DNA of 64,000 nt. Origin: Methanolobus psychrophilus R15 (GTDB lineage Archaea; Halobacteriota; Methanosarcinia; Methanosarcinales; Methanosarcinaceae). Numbering within the stretch: position 1 is the stretch's first letter; the number at the start of each line of letters is the position of its first letter. The translations under genes were made by a program, and so were the position numbers. Location of the stretch: NCBI GenBank assembly GCA_000306725.1, contig CP003083.1, forward strand, positions 744,001 to 808,000, given 5' to 3'. Positions 34,877 through 43,948 of this stretch are shown here, in pieces. Below the pieces are notes generated by a model. It was not told where the DNA came from, ran no database searches, and saw only the letters and a list, made by a program, of their open reading frames with translations.

Positions 34877-35266
34877 TCATCGATACATATGATTTATTGC
34901 ATCCTGTATCCTCTCATCATCAGCAACAAGTTTCCCATTTTCAAGTCGGACATCACCTTTATTGATCAGCCATTGCTGGGTTCCCCATGACCCATCGGCC
35001 AGTTTGCCGGTTATCTGTATGGAGTCATTCTCTGACAGGTGCTCTATCCTGAAGATAGAGAATTGGTTCTTAGGCCTGACCTTTATCCGGTAATAATCCT
35101 TAGCCCAATCGCTCATATTCCGTGCCCTGTCGTGCTGTTGTGCAGTGATGCGTACACTGCCTTTTATGGCATCTGGAAATTCATGAAGATTTCCTGCCGC
35201 TGCTACTGAAACTCTATCCTCAACTATATCTGACGATAAGAATCTAGGTACCCCGCCATGCTCCAT
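34877..35266 (-). CDS. Hypothetical protein, 129 residues
   Basis: I do not recognise this protein. It is hydrophilic and lacks a signal peptide and membrane segments. The middle could be beta-rich (FSIFRIEHLSENDSIQITG), and the end (DGSWGTQQWLINKGDVRLEN) is conserved-looking. It ends 34 bases before the D-2-hydroxyacid dehydrogenase start-side region, in the same direction, so co-transcription is possible. The length and codon use look like a real gene. Confidence 0.6.
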   Translation of the reverse strand: MEHGGVPRFLSSDIVEDRVSVAAAGNLHEFPDAIKGSVRITAQQHDRARNMSDWAKDYYRIKVRPKNQFSIFRIEHLSENDSIQITGKLADGSWGTQQWLINKGDVRLENGKLVADDERIQDAINHMYR

Positions 35267-35586
35267 TTAATAACTCCCCCTACTTGAAAAGATATGCTTG
35301 GCCCTCATTACAAATCACACAGATATACGTTGAACATAATCATATCATGTGCAAGCTGATGTAATGAATCCAAATCAAGAACCCATATCCCCCATAGATT
35401 GTTATTGGGTATGTTATTTAAGTTTAACTTGGTAGACAGATTCTCAAGTGATCCGCAGTTTTCAATGCCAGCAATTCCCGGAAACCTTTATCAATCCAAA
35501 AAGGAGTTTTATCTTACTACTTATGATGTTCATGCAAACTGCACGAGCTCAAGATATTAAGAAACTGGAAACGGCGGGAACATGCA
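35267..35586. other. Divergent intergenic region
   Basis: The gap between the hypothetical gene and the MgtC-like gene holds a TATA-like TTATTTAAG near 35414-35422 and an 11-base near-palindrome AAGTTTAACTT at 35420-35430. That would give the MgtC-like gene a leader of about 140 bases. A small plus-strand ORF (35448-35687) overlaps the next gene's start and looks spurious. Confidence 0.35.
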
Positions 35587-36882
35587 ATGGTAGATATAGC
35601 GTTAAGGTTTGGTCTGGATCCACTCATTGTAGACTTTATGCAGAAAATAATCATTTCACTGATGATAGGTATTCTCATAGGTCTTGAGAGGGAAAGGTTA
35701 AGATCCGACATAAAAATATTTGCAGGAGTCAGAACCTTCACACTCATCTGTATCATAGGCATGCTCTCTGCGTTCCTTATAGACTATGCAGGACCTTCGA
35801 TCCTCCTGATCACCACGGTATTCGTAGGGGTGACCTGCATCTTCCTTGCCTACAACATGAATATAGTACAGGGTAGCTCAGGCCTTACCACTTCAGTATC
35901 CCTATTTTGTACTTACCTCCTGGGGATACTCGTTGCAGCAGACCTGTTCGTAATCGCTATTGTAACAGCAGTGATCGTTACATTCCTTCTCATTGAAAAG
36001 AAGCCTCTGCATTCCTTAGCTGAAAACCTCTCTAAAAGGGACATTATTGACGCTCTGCAGTTCATAGCTATAGCTTTCATCCTGTACCCGGTAGTTCCGG
36101 ATGAGCCGGTCTTTGGCATCATAAGCCTTAAATCAACGATACTGATCATTGTGCTTATCTCTTCCATTAGTTTTGTAAGTTATGTGCTGCTCAAGAAAAT
36201 AGGAGCTCGCGGCGGAATAGCTTACTCCGGATTCCTGGGTGGGCTGGCAAGCAGTGGAGCAGCGATCATTTCCCTCTCCAACCTGTCAAAGAGAAGAGCG
36301 TCCCTGACCGGCCATATATTCACAGGTGCGCTGCTGACCATTGTCTCGATGATCATAAGGGACATAACTTTTGCTTTCCTTGTAGACACTTCCGGAAGGA
36401 TGGCAAGCCTCATGCTGCCTCCTTTTGTTATAATGTTAATAGTGACCCTCGTGGTAGTATGGCGTAAAAAGAAAACTACAGCAGTCAATGAGACCATAGA
36501 ACTGAGGTCTCCGTTTGCTATCGTGCCCGCATTAAAGTTTGGTATCCTCTTCATGTTAATAACACTGGTTGCAAACATAGCCCAGGCTCACGGAGGTTCA
36601 ATAGGGATCTATGCAACAGCTATCGGAGGAATCGTAAGCAGCTCAGCAGTAACAGTTTCTATGGCATCGCTTGCATTGAACGGTACTATTTCTTACCCTC
36701 TGGCTGCTCAAATCGCTGTCATGGCAGGGCTAATAAGTACCCTGGCAAAACCGCTCTACATGAAACTAACGGGTGCTGACCAGCTTTTTCACAAGGCTAC
36801 GATTCACTTTGTCATAATAACATCTTTGGGTGCAGTTTCACTTCTTATATGGAACTATTATGCGGCTTCTGTGAATCTCTGA
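35587..36882 (+). CDS. MgtC/SapB family membrane protein with DUF4010 domain
   Basis: This 431-residue protein has an N-terminal MgtC/SapB domain: IIISLMIGILIGLERERLR, then the conserved AGVRTFTLICIIGMLSA. The longer C-terminal half has about eight membrane segments and matches DUF4010 (GGIAYSGFLGGLASSGAAI, GGIVSSSAVTVSMASLAL). MgtC proteins are linked to Mg2+ limitation and membrane potential control; the DUF4010 half looks transporter-like. The substrate is unknown. ATG 35587 lies about 12 bases after a weak GGCGGGAA. Confidence 0.9.
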   Translation: MVDIALRFGLDPLIVDFMQKIIISLMIGILIGLERERLRSDIKIFAGVRTFTLICIIGMLSAFLIDYAGPSILLITTVFVGVTCIFLAYNMNIVQGSSGLTTSVSLFCTYLLGILVAADLFVIAIVTAVIVTFLLIEKKPLHSLAENLSKRDIIDALQFIAIAFILYPVVPDEPVFGIISLKSTILIIVLISSISFVSYVLLKKIGARGGIAYSGFLGGLASSGAAIISLSNLSKRRASLTGHIFTGALLTIVSMIIRDITFAFLVDTSGRMASLMLPPFVIMLIVTLVVVWRKKKTTAVNETIELRSPFAIVPALKFGILFMLITLVANIAQAHGGSIGIYATAIGGIVSSSAVTVSMASLALNGTISYPLAAQIAVMAGLISTLAKPLYMKLTGADQLFHKATIHFVIITSLGAVSLLIWNYYAASVNL

Positions 36883-37046
36883 TCATGTACTTCCTCTGCC
36901 AAATCAATTGTTAGACAAAAAGAAGTCAACCTGGGTGTGGACGTGACTATCACAAAAATGCTACTGATGCTAGTTTGCTTCATTCTTAAATAAAGTCAGA
37001 TATGAATATAGGATTTAAAGGATTTTAGATTAAGCATTAATGGGGA

Positions 37047-37421
37047 ATGTGTACAGCAATGATAAAATCAGGTTACAAGATTGGTCCGGAACAGTATACA
37101 CCTTCCGAAATGCTCAGACAGACAATTGCAGCAGAGGAGAACGGTTTTGATAGTATCGACGTTAGTGATCATTTTCATCCTTGGAGTGAGGAGGGCCAGT
37201 CATGTTTTACCTGGACCTGGCTGGGAGTGGGGACCGGAGAAGCACTCAACGAATATCCGGTAACACATGAATGGCCGGAATACAATAAAAGACAGGAAAT
37301 GCTGGCTGAAGCTATACATCTCATAAGGGAACCATGGAGCGGAGAGAAGGTCAGTTTTGACGGCATGCACTATTGCACTCAGGAAGCAAAACTGTACACG
37401 CTGCCAGGACGGAAAATCTAA
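37047..37421 (+). pseudogene. Broken F420-dependent (luciferase-like) oxidoreductase
   Basis: The 124-residue frame matches the start of F420-dependent glucose-6-phosphate dehydrogenase-like enzymes: YKIGPEQYTPSEMLRQTIAA, then SIDVSDHFHPWSEEGQ and CFTWTWLG. It then jumps straight to VGTGEALNEYPVTHEWPEY. In intact relatives, about 45-50 residues lie between these parts, so there is an in-frame internal deletion. The frame also stops after KLYTLPGRKI, where relatives continue for a further 150-200 residues. It should be inactive. The same-direction M50 protease gene follows 28 bases later. Confidence 0.75.
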
Positions 37422-37449
37422 TGAAAAATAGCATAAAGGGAAGCATATT

Positions 37450-38169
37450 ATGAGGAATTCACTTCAGATAGCCAGGATATTTGGCATACCGATCAAGATA
37501 CACATATCATTCCTGTTCGTACTGCCTTTCTTTGCATGGATATTTGCCCAGCAACCCGAACCTTATGGATTTGCGGGAATCGGACCTGATATACTGAGGT
37601 ATGCACTTGCCCTTGCCACAGCAATACTCCTGTTCGCTTCCGTGCTTGTCCATGAACTGGCCCATTCATACCTCTCCTTAAGGTATGGGAACAATATAAG
37701 GGAAATATCACTATATCTTATAGGCGGGGTATCAGCAATCGAAGGTCAGTTAACAAACCCTTTAAAAGAAGCCACTATGGCATTTGCCGGCCCCTTTTCT
37801 AGTCTTATAATGGGAGTTTTCCTTCTTGCTGTAAATTATGTCTTGAATCCGGCTGTAAGCACTGCAGAAGGAAGTGCAATATTTTTGGTGATATTCATAC
37901 TGGGCTACATCAATGTAATTCTTGCGCTGTTCAATCTTATCCCTGCTTTCCCGATGGACGGTGGAAGGATACTAAGAGCATTGCTTGCCACACGCATGGG
38001 ATTTGTAGAAGCCACTGAAAAAGCAGCGACTGTGGGAAAGATACTTGCTTTTATCATGGGGATCATAGGATTACTGATAAGCTTCTGGCTCGTGCTGATA
38101 GCTATATTCATTTACATGGGTGCGACCGGGGAAGAAAAACAGGTAAAGAGCAGATACAGCAGGTACTGA
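37450..38169 (+). CDS. Site-2 protease family (M50) membrane metallopeptidase
   Basis: This 239-residue intramembrane zinc protease has six or so membrane segments. The catalytic motif is LVHELAHSYLS (HExxH), and the third metal ligand is in FNLIPAFPMDGGRILRALL. It is the short form of the SpoIVFB/S2P-like group without the C-terminal CBS domains that many archaeal members carry. It may cleave membrane-bound regulators, but the target is unknown. The ATG at 37450 follows AAGGGAAGC about eight bases upstream. It is convergent with the PRC-barrel gene, eight bases away. Confidence 0.93.
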   Translation: MRNSLQIARIFGIPIKIHISFLFVLPFFAWIFAQQPEPYGFAGIGPDILRYALALATAILLFASVLVHELAHSYLSLRYGNNIREISLYLIGGVSAIEGQLTNPLKEATMAFAGPFSSLIMGVFLLAVNYVLNPAVSTAEGSAIFLVIFILGYINVILALFNLIPAFPMDGGRILRALLATRMGFVEATEKAATVGKILAFIMGIIGLLISFWLVLIAIFIYMGATGEEKQVKSRYSRY

Positions 38170-38176
38170 AGCGGTA

Positions 38177-38542
38177 TCACTCCGTCCAGTACGGCTCACA
38201 CTTATACTCTTCGTAGAGATCGCAAAGCCATCTCCTGTTATTGGCAAGAGGCCAGTTGGCACGGTCAAACCCCACAGAATCTTCCAGGGTGCTCTTCTCA
38301 ACGTTCAGAACAAAAGTATCATCCTCCCCGCGAACCACAAGTGATTTCCATGGAACTGCAAACAACTTTTCCGCGATACCGAACAGGCCGCTGAATGTCA
38401 GCACTGCATATGCGACCCTGCCATATCTCATGTCTATCATTATTTCTTTAATTTTGCCAAGGTCCTCACCATGAGGATTTATCACTTTCTTGTTTATCAT
38501 CCTGTCTGCAGGCATGATACTCCGCATATTATTGGTTCTCAT
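38177..38542 (-). CDS. PRC-barrel domain protein
   Basis: This 121-residue protein contains a PRC-barrel (residues of about 10-85): MINKKVINPHGEDLGKIKEI followed by DMRYGRVAYAVLTFSGLFG and KLFAVPWKSL. The C-terminal FDRANWPLANNRRW-type ending is common in such proteins of methanogens and bacteria. The PRC-barrel family includes RimM-like and photosynthetic reaction-centre-like adaptor domains, and the role here is unknown. Start 38542 has GGAGGG four bases upstream; a longer frame opening at 38782 would add 80 residues with no PRC similarity, which I reject. Confidence 0.85.
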   Translation of the reverse strand: MRTNNMRSIMPADRMINKKVINPHGEDLGKIKEIMIDMRYGRVAYAVLTFSGLFGIAEKLFAVPWKSLVVRGEDDTFVLNVEKSTLEDSVGFDRANWPLANNRRWLCDLYEEYKCEPYWTE

Positions 38543-38908
38543 AATCCCTCCGGCCAATATGTAAGATAGATAAGCTGCCTTAATCCCGGCAGATGCAATA
38601 TGCATACGAGATATGATGATTGGCGAGAGAGAACAAGCGATGTGGTAATGTTTCGTGGAAAGTTTAGTATTTAATGTTAGAGACAAAGCACGACTTACTC
38701 CTGCAACTATTGCCATGCCGTTGACAGGTAATACTAATTCCCCAATCCCCTCTCGCAAGAAACTATCTATTTTTTGTGGCATATAAATTAGTAAGAAGTG
38801 ATGTTACATTTATTAGAAGTGTCTAAGATAGAAAAACTACAAAGAGATAAATAAGATTACTACGAAAAGAACTACAGGCATTTCATTTGTGGGTAGCGGA
38901 TATATTAA
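38543..38908. other. Non-coding gap between PRC-barrel and Tes-like genes
   Basis: This 366-base stretch separates two divergent genes and should hold both promoters. A frame continues upstream of the PRC-barrel start to 38782 but has no recognisable domain. I see no RNA gene. Confidence 0.35.
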
Positions 38909-40462
38909 TTGTGGGGACTTTATCTGAAAGAACATACTTACTCAGTGTGCCCTCTGTGCGGGGATTTGATAGATGCTGCCATATTCGAAGAAGACGGCAG
39001 GATGATCATGGAAAAAGCATGTGTTGTTCATGGTGGTTTCAGGGAGGTGTATTGGTCAGATGCGCATATGTACAAAAGATTTCAAAAGTTTGCCCGTATT
39101 GGATCCGGCCTTTTGAACCCGAATATAAACTTTAATTCCGATTGTCCTTTCCAGTGCGGTTTATGCACATCCCATCGTACAGGCACCATCCTAGCAAATA
39201 TAGATGTCACCAACAGGTGCAATATGTCATGTCCGGTCTGTTTTGCAAACGCCAGGACATCAGGAAGAATATATGAGCCAGACATTGAGCAGATATGCAA
39301 TATGATGACCATGTTGAGGAACCAGCAGCCTGTACCTTGCTTTGCCATACAGTTCTCCGGAGGGGAGCCCACGGTACGTAAGGACCTCCCTGAGATTGTA
39401 AAAATGGCCAAAGATCTTGGTTTCGTGCAGATACAGGTAGCTACAAATGGAATCAAATTTGCCCAGAGCGTATCTTACGGGGAGAAGATGCGCCAGGCAG
39501 GACTGCATACCATATACCTGCAATTCGATGGAGTGACGCCGGAACCTTATATCAAAATGAGGGGGTTCAATGCCTTCCCGCTTAAACAAAAAGCTATAGA
39601 GAACGCACGCGCGGCAGGCATCCGCAGTATCACCCTTGTACCCACGCTCACAAAGGGAGTTAACGATCATCAGGTGGGAGATGTGATCAGGTATGCTGTG
39701 GTCAATAGGGATATTGTAAAGGGAGTGAACTTTCAGCCGATATCATTCACGGGACGTATCCGGCAGGAAGAAAGGGAAATGAGCAGGATCACCATTCCTG
39801 ATCTTGCAAAACTCACTGAAGAGCAGACAGATGGGAAAATACCCCGTGATGCCTGGTATCCGGTGCCTTTTGTGGTACCCATATCAAGATTCCTTGCAAA
39901 GGCAAAACATAAACCCTTGCCTGAGATGACAGTGCATCCTCATTGCGGGGCAGCTACATACCTGTTTGTCGAGAACGGGGATATAGTCCCTATTACGGAA
40001 TTTGTGGACGTGGAAGGGTTTATGGAGATGATAGATGAGGCATCCCTTGAGCTTAACCATGACAGCAGGAACCTGCTTGTGCTGGCGAAAGTGCTGCGCA
40101 GGGTTCCAGGTTTTATAGATAAGGACAAAGAACCTAAATCTGTTAATGTGACAAGGATGCTGCTTAATGTCCTGAGGGATGGCGGGGAGAGTGTGGTAAA
40201 ACAATTCCACAGGGAGAGCCTTTTCCTTGGGGTCATGCACTTCCAGGACATGTACAACCTGGACCTTGAAAGGATACAGAGATGCGGGATACACTATGCA
40301 ACCCCTGAAGGAAAGGTCATACCGTTCTGCACATATAATACGCTGCACCGGGAAAGAGTAGAAGCGAAATTCTCAAGGCCTTACGTACCTGAAGAAGAGG
40401 AGAACATCGAGAATGCTATCTCAGTGAATGCTGCTGAAAATAACCCTGGAGTGTTAAGATGA
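38909..40462 (+). CDS. Radical SAM protein, tetraether lipid synthase (Tes)-like
   Basis: This 517-residue protein has the cluster motif RCNMSCPVC (Cys 104, 108, 111) plus extra cysteine sets before it: CPLC (14, 17), and CPFQCGLC (79, 83, 86). That layout is typical of Tes, the archaeal enzyme that joins two archaeol chains to form tetraether lipids. Radical SAM core motifs include SGGEPTV and ITLVPTLTKGV. Related families exist, so the function is probable and not certain. The start is TTG at 38909, directly after an in-frame stop. It overlaps the pyrophosphatase gene by ATGA. Confidence 0.82.
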   Translation: MWGLYLKEHTYSVCPLCGDLIDAAIFEEDGRMIMEKACVVHGGFREVYWSDAHMYKRFQKFARIGSGLLNPNINFNSDCPFQCGLCTSHRTGTILANIDVTNRCNMSCPVCFANARTSGRIYEPDIEQICNMMTMLRNQQPVPCFAIQFSGGEPTVRKDLPEIVKMAKDLGFVQIQVATNGIKFAQSVSYGEKMRQAGLHTIYLQFDGVTPEPYIKMRGFNAFPLKQKAIENARAAGIRSITLVPTLTKGVNDHQVGDVIRYAVVNRDIVKGVNFQPISFTGRIRQEEREMSRITIPDLAKLTEEQTDGKIPRDAWYPVPFVVPISRFLAKAKHKPLPEMTVHPHCGAATYLFVENGDIVPITEFVDVEGFMEMIDEASLELNHDSRNLLVLAKVLRRVPGFIDKDKEPKSVNVTRMLLNVLRDGGESVVKQFHRESLFLGVMHFQDMYNLDLERIQRCGIHYATPEGKVIPFCTYNTLHRERVEAKFSRPYVPEEEENIENAISVNAAENNPGVLR

Positions 40463-40965
40463 CCGAAAGACAAATTGAAAGTGTGATTATTGAAATTCCA
40501 AAAGGAAGCCGAAATAAATATGAGTACGATAAAGAAAAAAAGATGATAAAATTCGACAGAATGCTTTTCTCTTCAATGGTCTATCCCTGCGATTATGGTT
40601 TTTTCCCTGAAACCCTGGCACTTGACGGTGATCCCCTGGATGTCCTGGTACTAACATGGGAACCTACATTTCCTGGATGTCTGATAGATGTGCATCCGAT
40701 CGCATTGTTTGATATGGAAGATGATAAGGGAAGGGATGAAAAATTACTCTGTGTTCCTGAGAGTGACCCCCTCTGGAATCATATCGAGAGCATTGATCAG
40801 GTCCCGCCTCACCTTTTAAAGGAAATACCACACTTCTTTGAGACATATAAGCATTTAGAGCATAAGCACGTAAAGATCATTGGATGGGAAGGCCTGGAAG
40901 CTGCAGTGAGAGTACTTCAGGAAGCTAAAGATAGATATCGAAAGAATAAAGCACCGGAGATTTGA
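40459..40965 (+). CDS. ppa: Inorganic pyrophosphatase (type I)
   Basis: This 168-residue soluble pyrophosphatase hydrolyses PPi to drive biosynthesis. Motifs are IIEIPKGSRNKYEYDK, the MVYPCDYGFFP strand, and DGDPLDVLVLTWEP, which holds the metal-binding Asp residues. The length is typical. Its start overlaps the end of the Tes-like gene, so it is translated with it, perhaps to remove PPi made during isoprenoid lipid synthesis; that link is inference. A small hairpin, GACAGT/ACTGTC at 40964-40977, overlaps the stop. Confidence 0.95.
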   Translation: MTERQIESVIIEIPKGSRNKYEYDKEKKMIKFDRMLFSSMVYPCDYGFFPETLALDGDPLDVLVLTWEPTFPGCLIDVHPIALFDMEDDKGRDEKLLCVPESDPLWNHIESIDQVPPHLLKEIPHFFETYKHLEHKHVKIIGWEGLEAAVRVLQEAKDRYRKNKAPEI

Positions 40966-41212
40966 CAGTTGACTGTCTGAACCACTTATCAGGGCTGAAG
41001 CTGGAATCCGGCCAGAATAAAAACGTAATTTTCCCGAGTAAAGCCTTTGTAGGGCCTGCAACTCAGTTCCAATAAAACTTAGTATTCAAATTCTGACACA
41101 TTTCCAGCAATAATACTTTTCTAATAGTGCATAAAAGGAAGACAATGTATTCTCTTTGGGAATAAACTTATTAAACATAAGAACGAAGGATTATTGAGGT
41201 TAGGGGTCTATC

Positions 41213-43822
41213 ATGAAGAAATATATTAATTATTCTATACTGGTAAGTGTACTGGTTTTAATGGCAATTGTCCTGTCGGTACCTGCCACGGCTCAAAATA
41301 ATACTACGGGAAACCGTATATGGTCTGCAGATGAGAACCTGTCCCTGCAATATACATGGACAGCTCACAGTTATTCGGGATTCTATTTCGACCTTGATAC
41401 GGGCGAAGGATCAGAAACACTGACAGTGGATCTCCAAAGCCCAACCGGCAGGACCATACCGGCTGGAGCACTGGAATATTCCACTACACCGATAAACACT
41501 GCTTTTGATCGTAGCGCCTGGGGTTCGTATCAGGTCGTCGGGTTCATGGCAGAACGATATTTTGCAGGTTATACCAATAATACGCAATTCACAGATGATG
41601 ATGTAAGCCTGATATCCAACGGGCAGCTCACAAGGGTCCTTATTGATGAGAATGAAAGGAGATCTGTTTTTGCGGGCTCTGCCATCGTTCTAAATGAAGG
41701 TTACAGGCTCACCATTGAAGAAGTGGACCTTAATGGGGACAGTGTCTTGGTGAATCTGGCCAAAGACGGCCAAGTCGTTGATACGGCCATTGTTTCCGGA
41801 AACAATGACTATGTTTATGAGGCTGAACTCGGTTCAGAGGATGATGTTCCCCTGATAGCAGTTCATTTCAGTAATATATTCAGAGGAACAGAGACTAATG
41901 CTGTTTTCATAGAAGGGATTTTCCAGGTATCAGAGAACTATGTGGAAATAGAAACCGGAGACAGGTTTGGCAGGATGGAGGTCCAGTCCTTCAGTGAAAA
42001 CGAGATCATCATGGATAACCCAAATTCCATACCGCTTACAAGAGGAAGCACCACAACTATCATGGGAAAACTGCAGTTTGTTGTTGCAGATGACGCTACT
42101 CTGAGATTCGGTCCGGTGGTTGATATATCCCAGCCCGGAACGTATGAGCTAAGAGGAACTGTTGTAGAGGGTGAGGCATTTACATGGACACCGCTCAATT
42201 TTGAAGGCTTCTACTATAATATTGATGAAGGTGTAGGCACGGAATCTCTGGAGATCACCAGCCTTAGTGGCAGGACCATTGGTTCAGGGGACCTTGTCTA
42301 TCGGAGCGTTCCGCAGCAAGTGAGCTTTGAATATACACCCTGGGGAAGTTTCAATGTCATTGGATTCCTTGCAGAGAAATATTTTGCAGGTTACGTGGAT
42401 AACAGTTTCACGGGCAATGAGAGCCTGCTTTCAGGCGGTCAGCTTTCCAAAGTCCTTGTAGACAGTGACAGCCGGGCTTCCCTGTTCACTGGTTCTTCGC
42501 TTGTACTTGAGGAAGGATACACACTGGTAGTCGAAGAGGTGGATCTTGATGGCTCAAGAGTGCTCGTGAGACTGGATAAGGACGGAAGCGAAGTGGATAC
42601 AGGTATCATATCTTCCGGAGGCGACTATGTATATGAAGCAGATGTTGGCGACACTGACGATATACCGATAATAATCGTGCATTTCCGGGAGATATTCAGG
42701 GGTACTGAAACAAATGCCGTATTTGTCGAGGGCATATTCCAGATATCAGAGAATGTTATAGAGGTCGAATCGGGTGAAACTTTCGGAAGGATGGAAATTT
42801 CAAGCGTTTCCTCTGATGAGATCGTCATGACAAGCGACCGTTCCATCACGCTTTCAAGAGACAGCAGCATCTCAGTCATGGACAACATAAGGTTCATGGT
42901 TGCAGATTCCAACGCTGTGAGGTTCTACCCGTATGTAGAGGTCACAACAGCAGCTGATGCCGACCCCCTTGAGATCAACGTTCCAAGAGCGATCGCACAG
43001 AACAGGCCGGTGAACATAGAGGTCACTTCAAGAGGAGCGGCAGTAGAGAACGCTGTAGTGATGTTCGCAAATATAGAGGTCGGTAATACATCTGCCAACG
43101 GCACCATCTCATTCACTCCTACAACAGTGGGTACATTTACTGTCACAGCAGAGAGGCAGGGATTTGCCACGGGAAGCACTGAAGTCGAGGTCATATCCCC
43201 TGATGATGTCAGCAGAAGACTCGCAATCGGAGTATCGCCTTCGGAGGTAAATGTCGGAGATAACATTAACATATCAGTAACAACGCTGATAGATGGCAGG
43301 CCTGTAGGAGATGTGGAAGTGCTTTATGATGGCAGGCTGGTTGGAACTACCGGTACTGACGGCATGGTCAATCATACAGTAATGGATGCGGGTATACACA
43401 GAGTAAGCACTTCCTCGGACCAGTACCTTGAAGCTGAATTGAACATCGAGGTGCAGGGTCCGGAAGCAAGGTACTCTTATTCGAGCCTTACCATCGAGCC
43501 ACTTCTTGCAGAAACAGGTGACGATGTGACCATTTTTGCTACTGTAAGGAATATCGGCACAGAAACAGGGGAGGAGGATGTGCAGCTTCTCATTAACGGG
43601 AACGTTGAGGCATCCGAACAGGTTATACTGGACCCTGATCAGGAAGAGACTGTGAATTTCACAGTGAGCATGGAAGAAGCAGGTACCTATGATGTAACTA
43701 TAGGCACCCTGAATGGCACCTTTGAAGTGGAAGAGAGCCAAGGAATACCCGCTGCAGGTATTGTCATAGCCTTGATGGCAGTAATCGCTGTAGCACTGTG
43801 GGTGGCCAGAAAGCGCACTTAA
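41213..43822 (+). CDS. S-layer family protein with two duplicated S-layer domains
   Basis: This 869-residue protein has a signal peptide (to about residue 27). Two tandem copies of the Methanosarcinaceae S-layer duplication domain follow, at about residues 33-300 and 330-595. They are recognised by repeated features such as YFAGY, GQLTRVLID/GQLSKVLVD and FRGTETNAVF(I/V)EGIFQ. Ig/CARDB-like beta domains follow, and a C-terminal hydrophobic anchor (GIVIALMAVIAVALWV) with a basic end completes it. Several NxT/S sites suggest glycosylation. It is longer than the main S-layer proteins, so it may be a minor or auxiliary one. GAGGTTAGGGG lies upstream of ATG 41213. Confidence 0.9.
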   Translation: MKKYINYSILVSVLVLMAIVLSVPATAQNNTTGNRIWSADENLSLQYTWTAHSYSGFYFDLDTGEGSETLTVDLQSPTGRTIPAGALEYSTTPINTAFDRSAWGSYQVVGFMAERYFAGYTNNTQFTDDDVSLISNGQLTRVLIDENERRSVFAGSAIVLNEGYRLTIEEVDLNGDSVLVNLAKDGQVVDTAIVSGNNDYVYEAELGSEDDVPLIAVHFSNIFRGTETNAVFIEGIFQVSENYVEIETGDRFGRMEVQSFSENEIIMDNPNSIPLTRGSTTTIMGKLQFVVADDATLRFGPVVDISQPGTYELRGTVVEGEAFTWTPLNFEGFYYNIDEGVGTESLEITSLSGRTIGSGDLVYRSVPQQVSFEYTPWGSFNVIGFLAEKYFAGYVDNSFTGNESLLSGGQLSKVLVDSDSRASLFTGSSLVLEEGYTLVVEEVDLDGSRVLVRLDKDGSEVDTGIISSGGDYVYEADVGDTDDIPIIIVHFREIFRGTETNAVFVEGIFQISENVIEVESGETFGRMEISSVSSDEIVMTSDRSITLSRDSSISVMDNIRFMVADSNAVRFYPYVEVTTAADADPLEINVPRAIAQNRPVNIEVTSRGAAVENAVVMFANIEVGNTSANGTISFTPTTVGTFTVTAERQGFATGSTEVEVISPDDVSRRLAIGVSPSEVNVGDNINISVTTLIDGRPVGDVEVLYDGRLVGTTGTDGMVNHTVMDAGIHRVSTSSDQYLEAELNIEVQGPEARYSYSSLTIEPLLAETGDDVTIFATVRNIGTETGEEDVQLLINGNVEASEQVILDPDQEETVNFTVSMEEAGTYDVTIGTLNGTFEVEESQGIPAAGIVIALMAVIAVALWVARKRT

Positions 43823-43834
43823 AGCAGATAGCAT

Positions 43835-43863
43835 TCAGTACCTGCTTTCCCGGCAGGTACTGA
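43835..43863. terminator. Hairpin terminator after the S-layer gene
   Basis: TCAGTACCTGC and GCAGGTACTGA form a perfect 11-bp stem with a 7-base loop. A T-rich run (ATTTTTT) follows within a few bases on the plus strand. It begins 13 bases after the S-layer stop. Confidence 0.75.
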
Positions 43864-43948
43864 TCTATTTTTTGGAGTTCATATTCACAGGCAACTCAGC
43901 GCTGCACACTCCGGAAATTAATGTGTGGTCTTAATGCCTAATGCAACT

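Noticed and set aside
35448-35687. A 79-codon plus-strand frame overlapping the MgtC-like gene start
   Set aside because: It overlaps the beginning of a clear gene and has no motif.
38543-38782. An 80-residue N-terminal extension of the PRC-barrel frame
   Set aside because: No similarity to PRC proteins, and a GGAGGG ribosome binding site lies just before ATG 38542.
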